Assembly (NCBI GenBank): GCA_036504675.1
Contig: DASXUT010000151.1
Coordinates: forward strand, 1-38,082
DNA: 38,082 bases
DNA from: Bacillota bacterium
GTDB lineage: Bacteria; Bacillota; Sulfobacillia; JAJYWN01; JAJZPE01
Direction: 5' to 3'
The position numbers and the translations under genes were made by a program. Shown piece after piece: positions 26,585 through 33,926 of the stretch. The notes beneath the pieces are model-generated. The model worked only from the letters and a program-made list of their open reading frames with translations. It ran no database searches and was not told the origin of the DNA. Numbering within the stretch: the first letter of the stretch is position 1; each line of letters opens with the position of its first letter.

Positions 26585-26621
26585 GCCAGAAATCGCCTAG
26601 AGGGCCCCCCGAAAGAAGCAC

Positions 26622-26648
26622 AAAAGGGCTGCTAAAAGCAGCCCTTTC
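26622..26648 (-). terminator. Rho-independent terminator after rpmF
   Basis: On the minus strand AAGGGCTGC / GCAGCCCTT (loop TTTTA) is followed by TTTG. The hairpin is nearly symmetric, with A-rich flanks on both sides. It lies about 70 bases after the rpmF stop codon and isolates the fapR promoter. Confidence 0.85.
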
Positions 26649-26719
26649 CGGAGTCCGTCAGATCCGACCGGGACCTGGCCGGGCCCGCCCACCACCCGAT
26701 GGGAAGCACCCGAGGGCCC

Positions 26720-26896
26720 CTATTTGACTTCGATTACCTCACGGTCGCGATAATACCCGCAGTGGGGACAGACCCGGTGCGGCAGCTTCGGCTTGTGGCA
26801 CTGGGGGCATTCCACCATGCCGGGCACGGTCAACTTCCAGTTGGCCCGCCTTGTCGCCTGCCTAGCGTGGGAAGTCCTTCTTTTCGGGACGGCCAT
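26720..26896 (-). CDS. rpmF: 50S ribosomal protein L32
   Basis: A 58-residue L32 of the zinc-ribbon type: [20 protein letters not shown], then CPQC and CPHC pairs. ATG 26896 follows GAGGGGGTGGAACCG. The first 35 bases overlap the end of ylbN in another frame, so its ribosome-binding site lies inside ylbN. The pair ylbN-rpmF is conserved across bacteria. Confidence 0.97.
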   Translation of the reverse strand: MAVPKRRTSHARQATRRANWKLTVPGMVECPQCHKPKLPHRVCPHCGYYRDREVIEVK

Positions 26897-27449
26897 CGGT
26901 TCCACCCCCTCGGGCGTCTGAGTTGTCCACCTTGAGCTCCTTGAATAAGTCAGCCAACCCGGCGAGGCGTGCATCGACCTCAGGCCGGCACTCGCATGGC
27001 CCTTCGTTGAGATCCTTGCCGCAGGTCGGGCATAACCCCCGACAGTCGGGGCGGCACAAGGGCTTCATCGGCAGGGCCAGGAGCAGCTGCTGCCTGACCT
27101 CGTCGGCGAGATCGATCTCGTCCCCCTGATACTGGACGACGTCGTCGGCCTCGTCATTGTCGGCCCCCGGCCGGCCCGGCCGCTCGGCCACGTACTGCAC
27201 CTGGAACGGGGCCTCGACCGGCTGGACCAAGGGCTTCGAGCAACGGCTGCAGAGGAGCTCGGCGCGGGCCTTGACCCGGCCGCGGACATGGACCGCCGAG
27301 CCGGTGTTGTAGGCCTCGCCGCGGACCTCGACTGGCCCATCGATGGCCACCGAACCCGCTTCCCCTTCGAGGGCCGGAAACGGCTCTTCGAAGAAGAACG
27401 ATACTTTGTCCCCGGTCTGTTCTCCGAGCCGAGAGACGTCAATCCGCAT
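26862..27449 (-). CDS. ylbN: DUF177 / YceD family protein (YlbN)
   Basis: A 195-residue DUF177 protein. It has a CSRC pair near residue 68 and a Cys-rich region ([20 protein letters not shown], then CEC) typical of the family. YceD homologues are linked to 23S rRNA maturation; that role is inferred here from family and from cotranscription with rpmF. ATG 27449 is preceded by GAGGTGGACAGG; a GTG three codons upstream would lack the good spacing. A hydrophilic tail ([20 protein letters not shown]) overlaps rpmF. Confidence 0.9.
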   Translation of the reverse strand: MRIDVSRLGEQTGDKVSFFFEEPFPALEGEAGSVAIDGPVEVRGEAYNTGSAVHVRGRVKARAELLCSRCSKPLVQPVEAPFQVQYVAERPGRPGADNDEADDVVQYQGDEIDLADEVRQQLLLALPMKPLCRPDCRGLCPTCGKDLNEGPCECRPEVDARLAGLADLFKELKVDNSDARGGGTDGRPEKKDFPR

Positions 27450-27478
27450 CCTGTCCACCTCACAAGGGACCGATGTAC

Positions 27479-27507
27479 ATTATATCCAGCGACACCCGGG
27501 CTGTCAA
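27479..27507 (-). promoter_or_regulatory. Consensus sigma-A promoter of ylbN-rpmF
   Basis: On the minus strand TTGACA (27507-27502), exactly 17 bp, then TATAAT (27484-27479): a perfect match to both hexamers, as expected for a highly expressed ribosomal operon. The leader before ylbN is about 25 nt. Confidence 0.9.
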
Positions 27508-27526
27508 CGCGACCCCGGTCGGGCGG

Positions 27527-28246
27527 TCACGGCGATTCCGGGCCGAACAGCTCCCGGGCGGCCTGGGCAAAGTCATCGACGGCGACGACCCTCATCCCAC
27601 CGGCGGCCGACAGGGCCAGATCGGCCTCGGACCGCGGGACGATGAAGAGCTTGGCGCCGGCCCTTCGGGCGGCGATGGCTTTCTGGCGGACCCCGCCGAC
27701 GGCGGCGACGCGACCGTCCGGCAAGAGCATCCCCGACCCGGCGACGATGACCCCGCCCGCCGGCGGCGTCCCCTCTGCCTGCCTGACGATCTCCAGGGCG
27801 AACATGATCCCGGCCGACGGACCGCCGATCTCACCAACGTCGAATCCCACCGGCGGCAGCCGGCGCTGCAGGTAGCCCGCCGCGACGAGTTCGGCCACTT
27901 GCTGACTCTCGGTCATCTGGCGGGAGGCGTTTCGCATGTAGTCTTCCTCGGATTGTCCTGGCGGGATGAGGCTGCGACGCGGGACCAGATCCCATCCCGG
28001 TTCGAAGGCCGCGATCATGATGGCTAGCGGTGTCGCCCGGTCGGCCCGGATGGTGACCATCACCAGCCGGCCCTCGGCCGCCGTAGGGCCGCCGGTGACG
28101 GTGACCATCGCGGCGAGGTCCTTGGCCGGCCCGGGTTTCAGAACGTAAAGGCCCGTCGGCATAGTCACGACGACGAGCCCGAAGACCAGGATGAGGACGA
28201 TCGAAACCAGCCGCCGGCGGAACAACGGGGCCTTACCGCCCGGCAT
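27527..28246 (-). CDS. SepM/YlbL-like Lon-type serine protease without PDZ domain
   Basis: A 239-residue membrane-anchored protein: one N-terminal transmembrane segment (VSIVLILVFGLVVVTMPTGL, 14-33), the family stretch YVLKPGPAKDL, then a Lon-type (S16) protease domain with Ser144 in GGPSAGIMFALEI and Lys189 in VRQKAIAARRAGA, the catalytic dyad. YlbL/SepM proteins normally have about 340 residues with a PDZ domain between the N-terminal region and the protease. Here residue 125 (VAAGYLQRR) runs almost straight into VGFDVGEIGGPSAG, so the PDZ is missing. The active site faces outside. It starts two bases after the preceding gene. Confidence 0.88.
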   Translation of the reverse strand: MPGGKAPLFRRRLVSIVLILVFGLVVVTMPTGLYVLKPGPAKDLAAMVTVTGGPTAAEGRLVMVTIRADRATPLAIMIAAFEPGWDLVPRRSLIPPGQSEEDYMRNASRQMTESQQVAELVAAGYLQRRLPPVGFDVGEIGGPSAGIMFALEIVRQAEGTPPAGGVIVAGSGMLLPDGRVAAVGGVRQKAIAARRAGAKLFIVPRSEADLALSAAGGMRVVAVDDFAQAARELFGPESP

Positions 28247-28248
28247 CG

Positions 28249-28749
28249 TCAGACGGGGCGACCCTTCTGTTGGTTCGGTTGGCGAGCCCTGGTTCCCAGG
28301 CGTTCTCGGCCGTTGCGGACGGCCTCCATCACCTTTTGCAGCTCACCGTCGAAACGGGCCAGGACGTCGGCGGCGTATGCCTCGGCGCCGTCCTTCAGTT
28401 CGGTCGCGCGGCGCTGGGCCTCGGCCATGATCTCGGTCGCCCTGGCCTGGGCCAGCCTGGTCACCTCGTCCTGGGAAGTCAATTGTCCGGCCCGGGCCTG
28501 GGCGTCGAGGACCGTCTTCTCCGCCACGCCCCGGGCGTCGGCCAGGATCTTGTCCCGGTCCCTGATGATCCACTGCGACTTCTGCATCTCGTCGGGAAAG
28601 ATCCGGCGGAGGTGATCCAGGGCATCGAGGATCAAGTCTTCCCGGACCATCACGAAATCAGTCAGGGGTACCCGCTTGGCCTCAGTCAGGCCCGCCTCCA
28701 GCGCGTCGAGGAGGGTCTCGAACTCAGTCTTGTGTTCACCGGATTTCAT
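28249..28749 (-). CDS. Coiled-coil protein of unknown function (coaD-sepM interval)
   Basis: A 166-residue highly charged protein predicted to be almost entirely helical. Residues 1-60 (FETLLDALEAGLTEAKRVPL, then REDLILDALDHLRRIFPDEM) form a compact segment; 60-150 are a long Ala/Glu/Arg-rich coil resembling the stalk of V-type ATPase E/H subunits or DivIVA-like proteins. No signal peptide or membrane segment. Similar proteins occur at this locus in Clostridia and are sometimes labelled 'ATPase', but I see no nucleotide-binding motif. It overlaps the coaD stop by four bases (ATGA), so it is translationally coupled. Function unknown. Confidence 0.8.
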   Translation of the reverse strand: MKSGEHKTEFETLLDALEAGLTEAKRVPLTDFVMVREDLILDALDHLRRIFPDEMQKSQWIIRDRDKILADARGVAEKTVLDAQARAGQLTSQDEVTRLAQARATEIMAEAQRRATELKDGAEAYAADVLARFDGELQKVMEAVRNGRERLGTRARQPNQQKGRPV

Positions 28750-29237
28750 CGGCTTGCCCGCTCCCGCAGTCTCTCCCTCAATCTATCCTCGACCTCCGAT
28801 GGCACCAGGCCGTTGATGCACCCGCCAAAGCGAGCCACTTCTTTGAGGATGCTCGAACTCAGGTAGGAATACTCGACCCGGCTCATCAGGAACATCGTCT
28901 CGATCTTCTCATCGAGCTTGCGGTTCATCATCGCCATCCGGAACTCGTATTCGTAATCCGACACCGCTCGGAGGCCCTTGAGGATGACCGTCGCCCCGCG
29001 CTCCCGGCAGTAGTCCAGGAGCAGCCCGTCGAAGGATTCGACCACGACGTTGGAGAGGTCCCGAGTGCCCCTTTGGATCATCTCAAGTCTTTCCTCCAAG
29101 GTGAACAACGGGTCCTTGCCGGTGTTGTGAAAGACCGTCACGTAGAGCCGGTCAAAGATGGCCGCTCCCCGCTCGATGATGTCCAGGTGCCCGTTGGTGA
29201 CCGGGTCAAAGCTGCCTGGGCAGACTGCCGTATGCAC
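28746..29237 (-). CDS. coaD: Phosphopantetheine adenylyltransferase
   Basis: CoaD makes dephospho-CoA from 4'-phosphopantetheine and ATP. The 163-residue nucleotidyltransferase has PGSFDPVTNGHLDII with the T-x-G-H motif (residues 14-17), LKGLRAVSDYEYEFRMAMMN and YSYLSSSILKEVARFGG. Normal length. GTG follows AGAGGTAACTTCG, a site that overlaps the rsmD stop codon. The rsmD-coaD pair is conserved in Bacillota. Confidence 0.97.
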   Translation of the reverse strand: MHTAVCPGSFDPVTNGHLDIIERGAAIFDRLYVTVFHNTGKDPLFTLEERLEMIQRGTRDLSNVVVESFDGLLLDYCRERGATVILKGLRAVSDYEYEFRMAMMNRKLDEKIETMFLMSRVEYSYLSSSILKEVARFGGCINGLVPSEVEDRLRERLRERASR

Positions 29238-29242
29238 CGAAG

Positions 29243-29866
29243 TTACCTCTTTTCCTGGCCGGTTGGGTCGTCGGACGAGGCCAAGCCGGGCGAAGCGGAA
29301 CCCTCTTCTTTCCCGACTCGCCGGAGGTAGGTCAAGGAGGTCGATCCATACCGGCCTTCGCCGGCCTCGAGCAAGCCCGGCGGCAGCCGGCCGACCGCCT
29401 CGTTTTGGCTGTGCTGGATGACGATGATGCCGCCCGGTGCCAGGAGGGCCGGTTGATCGGCCAATCGCTCGAGGGTGTCCTGGACCAACCCGTGATCGTA
29501 CGGGGGATCCAGGAAGATGACGTCAAAACGCCGCCCCTGACGGGCCAGCCACGGGAGGGCATGCTCGACCCGGCCTCTGAAGACCATTCCCGAAGCGGCC
29601 AGGCCGGTCAGCTCCAGGTTGGCTTGGATCAACCGCTGGCAACGCGGATCGTCTTCGGCCATCACCGCTTGACTGGCGCCGCGGCTGAGGGCCTCGATGC
29701 CCACCGCCCCGGTGCCGGCGAAGAGATCCAACCAAGCGCGATCGACCACGTATTCTCGAAGGACGTTGAAGAGGGCCCCGCGGACGAGATCGGAGGTCGG
29801 CCGGGGATCCGAACCGGGGAGTGATTTGAGTCGGTGTCCTTTGGCCATGCCGGCGATCACGCGCAC
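29243..29866 (-). CDS. rsmD: 16S rRNA (guanine-966-N2)-methyltransferase RsmD
   Basis: RsmD methylates G966 of 16S rRNA. The 207-residue Rossmann methyltransferase has MRVIAGMAKGHRLKSLPG, RPTSDLVRGALFNVL, DLFAGTGAVGIEALSRGA and the catalytic FLDPPYDHG. The C-terminal tail past YLRRVGKEEG is short and hydrophilic. The GTG start at 29866 is supported by homology from the first residue. It heads the rsmD-coaD-coiled coil-sepM operon and is divergent from the csfG-like RNA and gpr. Confidence 0.95.
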   Translation of the reverse strand: MRVIAGMAKGHRLKSLPGSDPRPTSDLVRGALFNVLREYVVDRAWLDLFAGTGAVGIEALSRGASQAVMAEDDPRCQRLIQANLELTGLAASGMVFRGRVEHALPWLARQGRRFDVIFLDPPYDHGLVQDTLERLADQPALLAPGGIIVIQHSQNEAVGRLPPGLLEAGEGRYGSTSLTYLRRVGKEEGSASPGLASSDDPTGQEKR

Positions 29867-29928
29867 GTCACGTTCGCCCCCCGGCGGCGCAGAAGTCCCA
29901 CCTTTCCATAAGATTCCTAGGTGGGCGG

Positions 29929-29959
29929 TGCATAATGCCGTTCACTGGCAATCATAATA
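29929..29959 (+). promoter_or_regulatory. Sigma-G promoter of the csfG-like RNA
   Basis: TGCATA (29929-29934), 18 bp, then CATAATA (29953-29959). This matches every position of the Bacillus sigma-G consensus (-35 YGHATR, -10 CATAMTA, spacer 17-18). Transcription would begin near 29966 on the plus strand. Confidence 0.78.
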
Positions 29960-29983
29960 CCGACTGAGAAAGTTCGGTTTCAA
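29954..29983 (-). promoter_or_regulatory. Probable sigma-A promoter of the rsmD operon
   Basis: On the minus strand TTGAAA (29983-29978), 18 bp, then TATTAT (29959-29954). The -10 hexamer occupies the same base pairs as the sigma-G -10 on the other strand. The leader before rsmD would be about 80 nt; it contains no other clear element. Confidence 0.55.
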
Positions 29984-30054
29984 ACCTCCCCATTGGCTCT
30001 TCCTCCGGTTTCTCCTCTCCCAACTTGGCTGCGAGCGATCGCAGCCCTTTTTTT
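29966..30054 (+). ncRNA. csfG: csfG-like forespore small RNA (pyrimidine-rich core)
   Basis: The segment between the sigma-G promoter and a strong terminator would give an RNA of about 85-90 nt. I find no start codon with a ribosome-binding site in it. Its middle is strikingly pyrimidine-rich: CCTCCCC (29985-29991), CTCTTCCTCC (29997-30006) and TTTCTCCTCTCCC (30009-30021), framed by a weak 5' hairpin (GAAA/TTTC, 29968-29981) and the terminator stem. B. subtilis csfG is a forespore RNA made under sigma-F and sigma-G, conserved in endospore formers, with a pyrimidine-rich core, located next to ylbH, the rsmD orthologue. Position beside rsmD, promoter class and layout all agree. The identification is from features and synteny, not from an alignment. 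Confidence 0.68.
30027..30054 (+). terminator. Strong rho-independent terminator of the csfG-like RNA
   Basis: A perfect 8-bp stem GGCTGCGA / TCGCAGCC with tetraloop GCGA is followed by CTTTTTTT (30047-30054). It is oriented plus and has no protein gene upstream, which is what revealed the small RNA. Confidence 0.92.
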
Positions 30055-30191
30055 GGCACTTCGGCGCAGGTTGGCAAAATCCTCCCCGAGAACCGGCCGG
30101 CGGACCTTCGCCCCGCCCGCCCACCGGGACCGCATAGTGACGCCGCCCGGCGCAGAGACTAGCCCCAATGAGCTGGGGAACGAGGGATTCA

Positions 30192-31181
30192 ATGCGAACT
30201 TCAGGTTCTCCGCGGCACCATCGTGACGTCCGCACCGATCTGGCCATCGAGACCCACGACTACCTGACCAGTGGCGGGCGACAAGCCGTCCCCGGGGTCG
30301 ACACCGAGGAATACGAAGAAGACGGCGTGGTCGTCACCCGGGTCCGGATCAGGACCCCGCAAGGGGCCCAGGAAATGGGCAAGGCCATCGGCAACTACGT
30401 CACCATCCAGGCGACCGCCCTCCGGAAGCGGAACCGGGACCTTCAGGAGAAGGTCGGCAGCATCTTCGGCGAGGAGGTCGCCCGCCTCCTCCGGCTGCGG
30501 CCGGGTGACTCGGTCTTCATCGTCGGCCTCGGGAACTGGAACGCTACCCCCGATGCCCTTGGCCCCAGGGTCGTCAACCAGGTCCTGGTCACCAGGCACC
30601 TGCTGGACTTCGTCCCGGGGGACCTACGTGGCCAGCTTCGGTCGGTCAGCGCCTTGGCCCCCGGGGTCCTTGGGATCACCGGCATTGAGACCGGGGACAT
30701 CATCCGCGGCATCGTCGACCGGCTGAGACCCGATGTGGTCATCGCCGTCGACGCTCTGGCCGCCCGCAAGTTGGACCGGATCCTGACCACCGTCCAGATT
30801 GCCGACTCGGGGATCCAGCCGGGCTCCGGGGTGGGCAACAGGCGGGTCGCCATCACCTCGGAGACGCTCGGCTGTCGAACGGTGGCCGTCGGCGTGCCCA
30901 CCGTGGTCCACGCGATGACCATCGCCAATGACACCATCGACATCCTCATCGACCAACTCAAGGACGAGAGGCAATTCTATGAGATGCTCGACGAGATGGG
31001 CGAGCCGGACAAGGAGGCGGTCATCCGTGAGGTCCTGACGCCGGCCTTTGGCGACCTGATGGTTACCCCCAAGGAGATCGACGTCTACGTCGAAGACCTG
31101 GCCAAGATCGTCGCCGGGGGGCTGAACGCGGCCCTCCACGAGGGGATCGCCCGCGACGAGATCATGCGCTATCTGAGTTAG
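30192..31181 (+). CDS. gpr: Germination protease GPR
   Basis: GPR is made as a zymogen in the forespore and degrades alpha/beta-type SASPs when spores germinate. From ATG 30192 the protein has 329 residues, starting with a short propeptide region before VRTDLAIETHDYL. Two catalytic aspartates of this family are visible: Asp121 in GLGNWNATPDALGP and Asp187 in VIAVDALAARK. Other motifs: GIETGDIIRGIVDRLRPD, DSGIQPGSGVGNRR and LGCRTVAVGVPTVV. ATG 30192 is preceded by GAGGGATTCA; an upstream ATG at 30168 has no ribosome-binding site. The 137 bp after the csfG terminator show no clear sigma-F or sigma-G promoter, so read-through is possible. It converges on a SASP gene, its likely substrate. Confidence 0.96.
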   Translation: MRTSGSPRHHRDVRTDLAIETHDYLTSGGRQAVPGVDTEEYEEDGVVVTRVRIRTPQGAQEMGKAIGNYVTIQATALRKRNRDLQEKVGSIFGEEVARLLRLRPGDSVFIVGLGNWNATPDALGPRVVNQVLVTRHLLDFVPGDLRGQLRSVSALAPGVLGITGIETGDIIRGIVDRLRPDVVIAVDALAARKLDRILTTVQIADSGIQPGSGVGNRRVAITSETLGCRTVAVGVPTVVHAMTIANDTIDILIDQLKDERQFYEMLDEMGEPDKEAVIREVLTPAFGDLMVTPKEIDVYVEDLAKIVAGGLNAALHEGIARDEIMRYLS

Positions 31182-31238
31182 CCAAAGGGTCCGCCGAAGA
31201 CCCGCCGATCCGGTGGTCAAGAACTGATGACCAGCAGA

Positions 31239-31264
31239 AGAGCGGACTCGTTCGAGTCCGCTCT
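31239..31264. terminator. Bidirectional terminator between gpr and the SASP gene
   Basis: A perfect 12-bp inverted repeat AGAGCGGACTCG-TT-CGAGTCCGCTCT sits between the two convergent stop codons. Only short T-rich stretches flank it (ATCTTG on the plus strand; TCTGC on the minus), so efficiency would rest on the stem. Confidence 0.8.
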
Positions 31265-31284
31265 ATCTTGCCATGCCTTCTTCG

Positions 31285-31530
31285 TTACCGGGTGGTCGTG
31301 CCACCACCGGTCGTCCCCCTACCGGACAACGACCTCTCGGCCAGCTCAATCATTCTCCTGACCATTTGGCCGCCAACCGCCCCGCACTGGCGGGCCGGCA
31401 GGTCGCCCCAGTAACCACCCTGGATCTGTTGATCGATGCCGAGTTCTCTGGCCACCTCATACTTGAAGTTGTCCAGCGCCTGCTCGGCACCACGAACGAG
31501 GGCCCTGTTCGATGATTGTCCTTCAGCCAT
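31285..31530 (-). CDS. Alpha/beta-type small acid-soluble spore protein
   Basis: An 81-residue SASP that coats and protects spore DNA. It carries both family blocks: ALDNFKYEVARELGI (18-32), containing the GPR cleavage context around Glu25-Val26, and YWGDLPARQCGAVGGQMVRRM followed by IELAERSL. A Ser/Gly/Thr-rich C-terminal tail follows. ATG follows GGAGGTGAGCGC. It is monocistronic behind a sigma-G promoter and faces gpr. Confidence 0.96.
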   Translation of the reverse strand: MAEGQSSNRALVRGAEQALDNFKYEVARELGIDQQIQGGYWGDLPARQCGAVGGQMVRRMIELAERSLSGRGTTGGGTTTR

Positions 31531-31558
31531 GCGCTCACCTCCTTATCCATGCTAGCTT

Positions 31559-31589
31559 TAGTATCGGGTGGAGAAACGCGCTTCATGCA
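31559..31589 (-). promoter_or_regulatory. Sigma-G promoter of the SASP gene
   Basis: On the minus strand TGCATG (31589-31584), 18 bp, then GATACTA (31565-31559). The -35 fits YGHATR fully and the -10 differs from CATAMTA at one base. The distance to the ATG is about 28 bp. Confidence 0.75.
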
Positions 31590-31695
31590 GGTAGGTTGTG
31601 GTAGCGTAGAGCTGCCGTTGGAGTCTTTTTCGCCGCCGCGCGAACGGCGACCGTCGCCGGGACAGGAAAACGCCGCCGAGGCCGCCAGAATCGAC

Positions 31696-31722
31696 CTACG
31701 ATAATCAATCGTAGCTGCGATT
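31696..31722. repeat. Nested inverted repeats upstream of the SASP gene
   Basis: CTACGAT-AATCA-ATCGTAG (31696-31714) is a perfect 7-bp dyad. An overlapping pair ATAATC (31701-31706) and GATTAT (31719-31724) gives a mutually exclusive hairpin. It lies in the 266-bp gap between recG and the SASP gene, where I see no gene. It is AT-rich relative to its surroundings and could be a protein-binding site or a recG 3'-end structure; there is no T tract. Confidence 0.6.
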
Positions 31723-31796
31723 ATTGTGGCCGGTCGGCGACGCGATAGGCCGTGATGGCCGATACCCAGGTGGCCGCCTGGTCGCCCCGCAAGGGG

Positions 31797-33854
31797 TCAC
31801 CCCACCAGCCCGACCGCCAGGCGCCCACGGAAGGCTCGGACGACCTCGTTGCGGAGAAGTCGGTGCTCCCCCCGGGCTAGACCCGGGTCGTCGGCCAGCA
31901 ACGCTTGAGCCTCGTCTCGGGCCTCCAGCAGCAGTTGGGCATCGCGGAGGAGGTCGGCGGCGACCAGGTCGGGCAGGCCGTGTTGTCTGGTCCCGAAGAA
32001 CTCACCCGGCCCTCTCAGCCGGAGGTCCTCCTCGGCCAGGGCGAAGCCATCGGCAGCCGCGGCGACGGCTTCGAGGCGGGCCCGTCCCTCCTCGGTCTTC
32101 GGGTGGCCGATGAGCACGCAATAGGATTGGGTGGCGCCGCGGCCCACCCGGCCGCGCAACTGGTGCAACTGGGCCAGACCGAACTGGTCGGCCCCCTCGA
32201 TCACCATCAAGCTGGCCTCGGGCACGTCGATCCCGACTTCGATGACGGTCGTCGCCACCAGCGCCTGGACCTCCCCCGAGCGGAAAGACGCCATGACCTG
32301 CTCTCTGGCGGTTGCCGGGAGCCTCCCGTGGATCAGGCCGACGGCCACGTCCGGCCAGGCCGCCCGAAGCTCGGTCGCCAGCCTGGTGGCCGCCTTCGCC
32401 TGGCGTTCTTCCGATTCCTCGATCAGGGGGCAGACGATAAAGACCCGTCGTCCTGCCCTCAACTGGTCGTGAACCCAGGCGTAGACCTCATCGCGACGGG
32501 CCGGGGGGACGACCCGGGTGACCACCGGTCTCCGGCCGGGCGGCAGTTCGTCGATAACCGTCAGGTCCAGATCGCCGTAAAGGGTCAGCGCCAGAGTCCG
32601 CGGGATCGGCGTGGCCGTCATCACCAGGACGTCCGGAGACGCCCCCTTGGCCTGCAACCGCGCCCGCTGGGCGACGCCGAAGCGGTGTTGCTCATCGATG
32701 ACCACCAGACCCAAGCGGGCAAAGGCGACGTCCGCCTCGAGCAGGGCGTGGGTTCCGACGACCGCCTTGCCCCGCCCGTCGGCCAAGTCCCTGAGGACGG
32801 CCTCCCGCTCAGCCGGCGGCGTACCTCCGGTCAGGAAGGCCGGGGCCAGACCGATCGGGCCGAGGATGGTGCCGAGGTGTCGCCAATGCTGCTCGGCCAG
32901 GATCTCCGTGGGCGCGAGAAGGGCTGATTGGTAACCGCCCTCGGCCGCCTTGACCATGGCCGCCGCGGCGACCACGGTCTTACCCGAACCGACGTCGCCC
33001 TGCAGGAGGCGGTTCATCTGGCGGGGGGCCTCCATATCCGCGGAGACCTGGGCCAATGCCCGCCCCTGGGCGCCGGTCAGGGTGAAGGGCAGGCCCCCCA
33101 GGAAGGCCTGGACCAAGGGTCCATCGGGGCGGTGTCGAACCCCGTCCGCCCTGGCCGCCCGGGCCACCTTGACCGTCGCCAGGCCGACCTGCATGGTGAA
33201 TAGCTCATCGAAGGCCAGACGGCGCCTGGCCGTCTCGGCTTCCCCCTGGGCCTCCGGGAAGTGCCCGTGCCGCAAGGCCCAGGCCAGGTCGGGAAGGTTC
33301 CGGCGCCGCCGAACGGAGGCCGGCACGAAGTCCGGAAGGTCCGCCGATAGGGGTTCCAGGGCCTTATGAACCAGTCGGCGGAGCACCCGAGCCGACAGCC
33401 CCCCGACCGCCCGGTGGACGGGGACGATCCGGCCGAAGTGGATCGGGTCTGACTCATCCTCGACCGGCTCCCACTCGGGACGCGACAGGTGCAACCCCCG
33501 TTCGGCGCGGCAAAGACCATAGACGAGGAAGCCCGCCCCGGCCGGGAATGACTTCAGCAGGTACGGTTGGTTCCACAGGCGGACCTGGATCGCCCCGGTG
33601 GCGTCGGTCAAGGTGACCCGGGTGAGGGTCAGGCCCCTGCGGACATAATCGTTACGGGCGGCCGCCACCGTCCCCTTGACCGTGGCCCACTCCCCGGGCT
33701 CGAGCGAGCGGATCGGCCGGAAGGAGGTCCGGTCCTCGAAGCGGTAGGGGAGGTGGCGCAGAAGGTCGCCGATGGTCGATAGGCCGGCCTTTTCAAGGGC
33801 CACCCGTCGGGCCTCGCCGATGCCCTTCAGATCGGTTAACGGTCGGTCGAGCAA
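31797..33854 (-). CDS. recG: ATP-dependent DNA helicase RecG
   Basis: RecG remodels stalled forks and branched recombination intermediates. The 685-residue protein has the N-terminal wedge/OB domain ([34 protein letters not shown]), Walker [10 protein letters not shown] (286-294), [20 protein letters not shown], the [11 protein letters not shown] box (from 387), and helicase C motifs [16 protein letters not shown] and [12 protein letters not shown]. Length matches Bacillus RecG. TTG 33854 follows GGAGGGGTCTCTC. A GC-rich hairpin without a T tract sits in the 72-bp gap after fakA. Confidence 0.97.
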   Translation of the reverse strand: MLDRPLTDLKGIGEARRVALEKAGLSTIGDLLRHLPYRFEDRTSFRPIRSLEPGEWATVKGTVAAARNDYVRRGLTLTRVTLTDATGAIQVRLWNQPYLLKSFPAGAGFLVYGLCRAERGLHLSRPEWEPVEDESDPIHFGRIVPVHRAVGGLSARVLRRLVHKALEPLSADLPDFVPASVRRRRNLPDLAWALRHGHFPEAQGEAETARRRLAFDELFTMQVGLATVKVARAARADGVRHRPDGPLVQAFLGGLPFTLTGAQGRALAQVSADMEAPRQMNRLLQGDVGSGKTVVAAAAMVKAAEGGYQSALLAPTEILAEQHWRHLGTILGPIGLAPAFLTGGTPPAEREAVLRDLADGRGKAVVGTHALLEADVAFARLGLVVIDEQHRFGVAQRARLQAKGASPDVLVMTATPIPRTLALTLYGDLDLTVIDELPPGRRPVVTRVVPPARRDEVYAWVHDQLRAGRRVFIVCPLIEESEERQAKAATRLATELRAAWPDVAVGLIHGRLPATAREQVMASFRSGEVQALVATTVIEVGIDVPEASLMVIEGADQFGLAQLHQLRGRVGRGATQSYCVLIGHPKTEEGRARLEAVAAAADGFALAEEDLRLRGPGEFFGTRQHGLPDLVAADLLRDAQLLLEARDEAQALLADDPGLARGEHRLLRNEVVRAFRGRLAVGLVG

Positions 33855-33926
33855 GAGAGACCCCTCCGAGGCGAAGGGAGCCCCGCGGTGCGGCGCTCCC
33901 CAAGGTTTGCGGGCCGGGCTTGTGAC

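Noticed and set aside
26520-26600. A classical B. subtilis FapR box upstream of fapR
   Set aside because: The best alignment matches only about half of the known 19-bp box; only the dyads over the promoter are reported.
29966-30191. A T-box, riboswitch or attenuator leader for gpr
   Set aside because: No T-box sequence or recognisable aptamer is present, and the terminator is 137 bp before gpr, downstream of its own sigma-G promoter. A stand-alone small RNA fits better.
29942-30247. A minus-strand frame of 101 codons between rsmD and gpr
   Set aside because: It runs antisense through the csfG-like RNA and into gpr, has no ribosome-binding site, and looks like no known protein.
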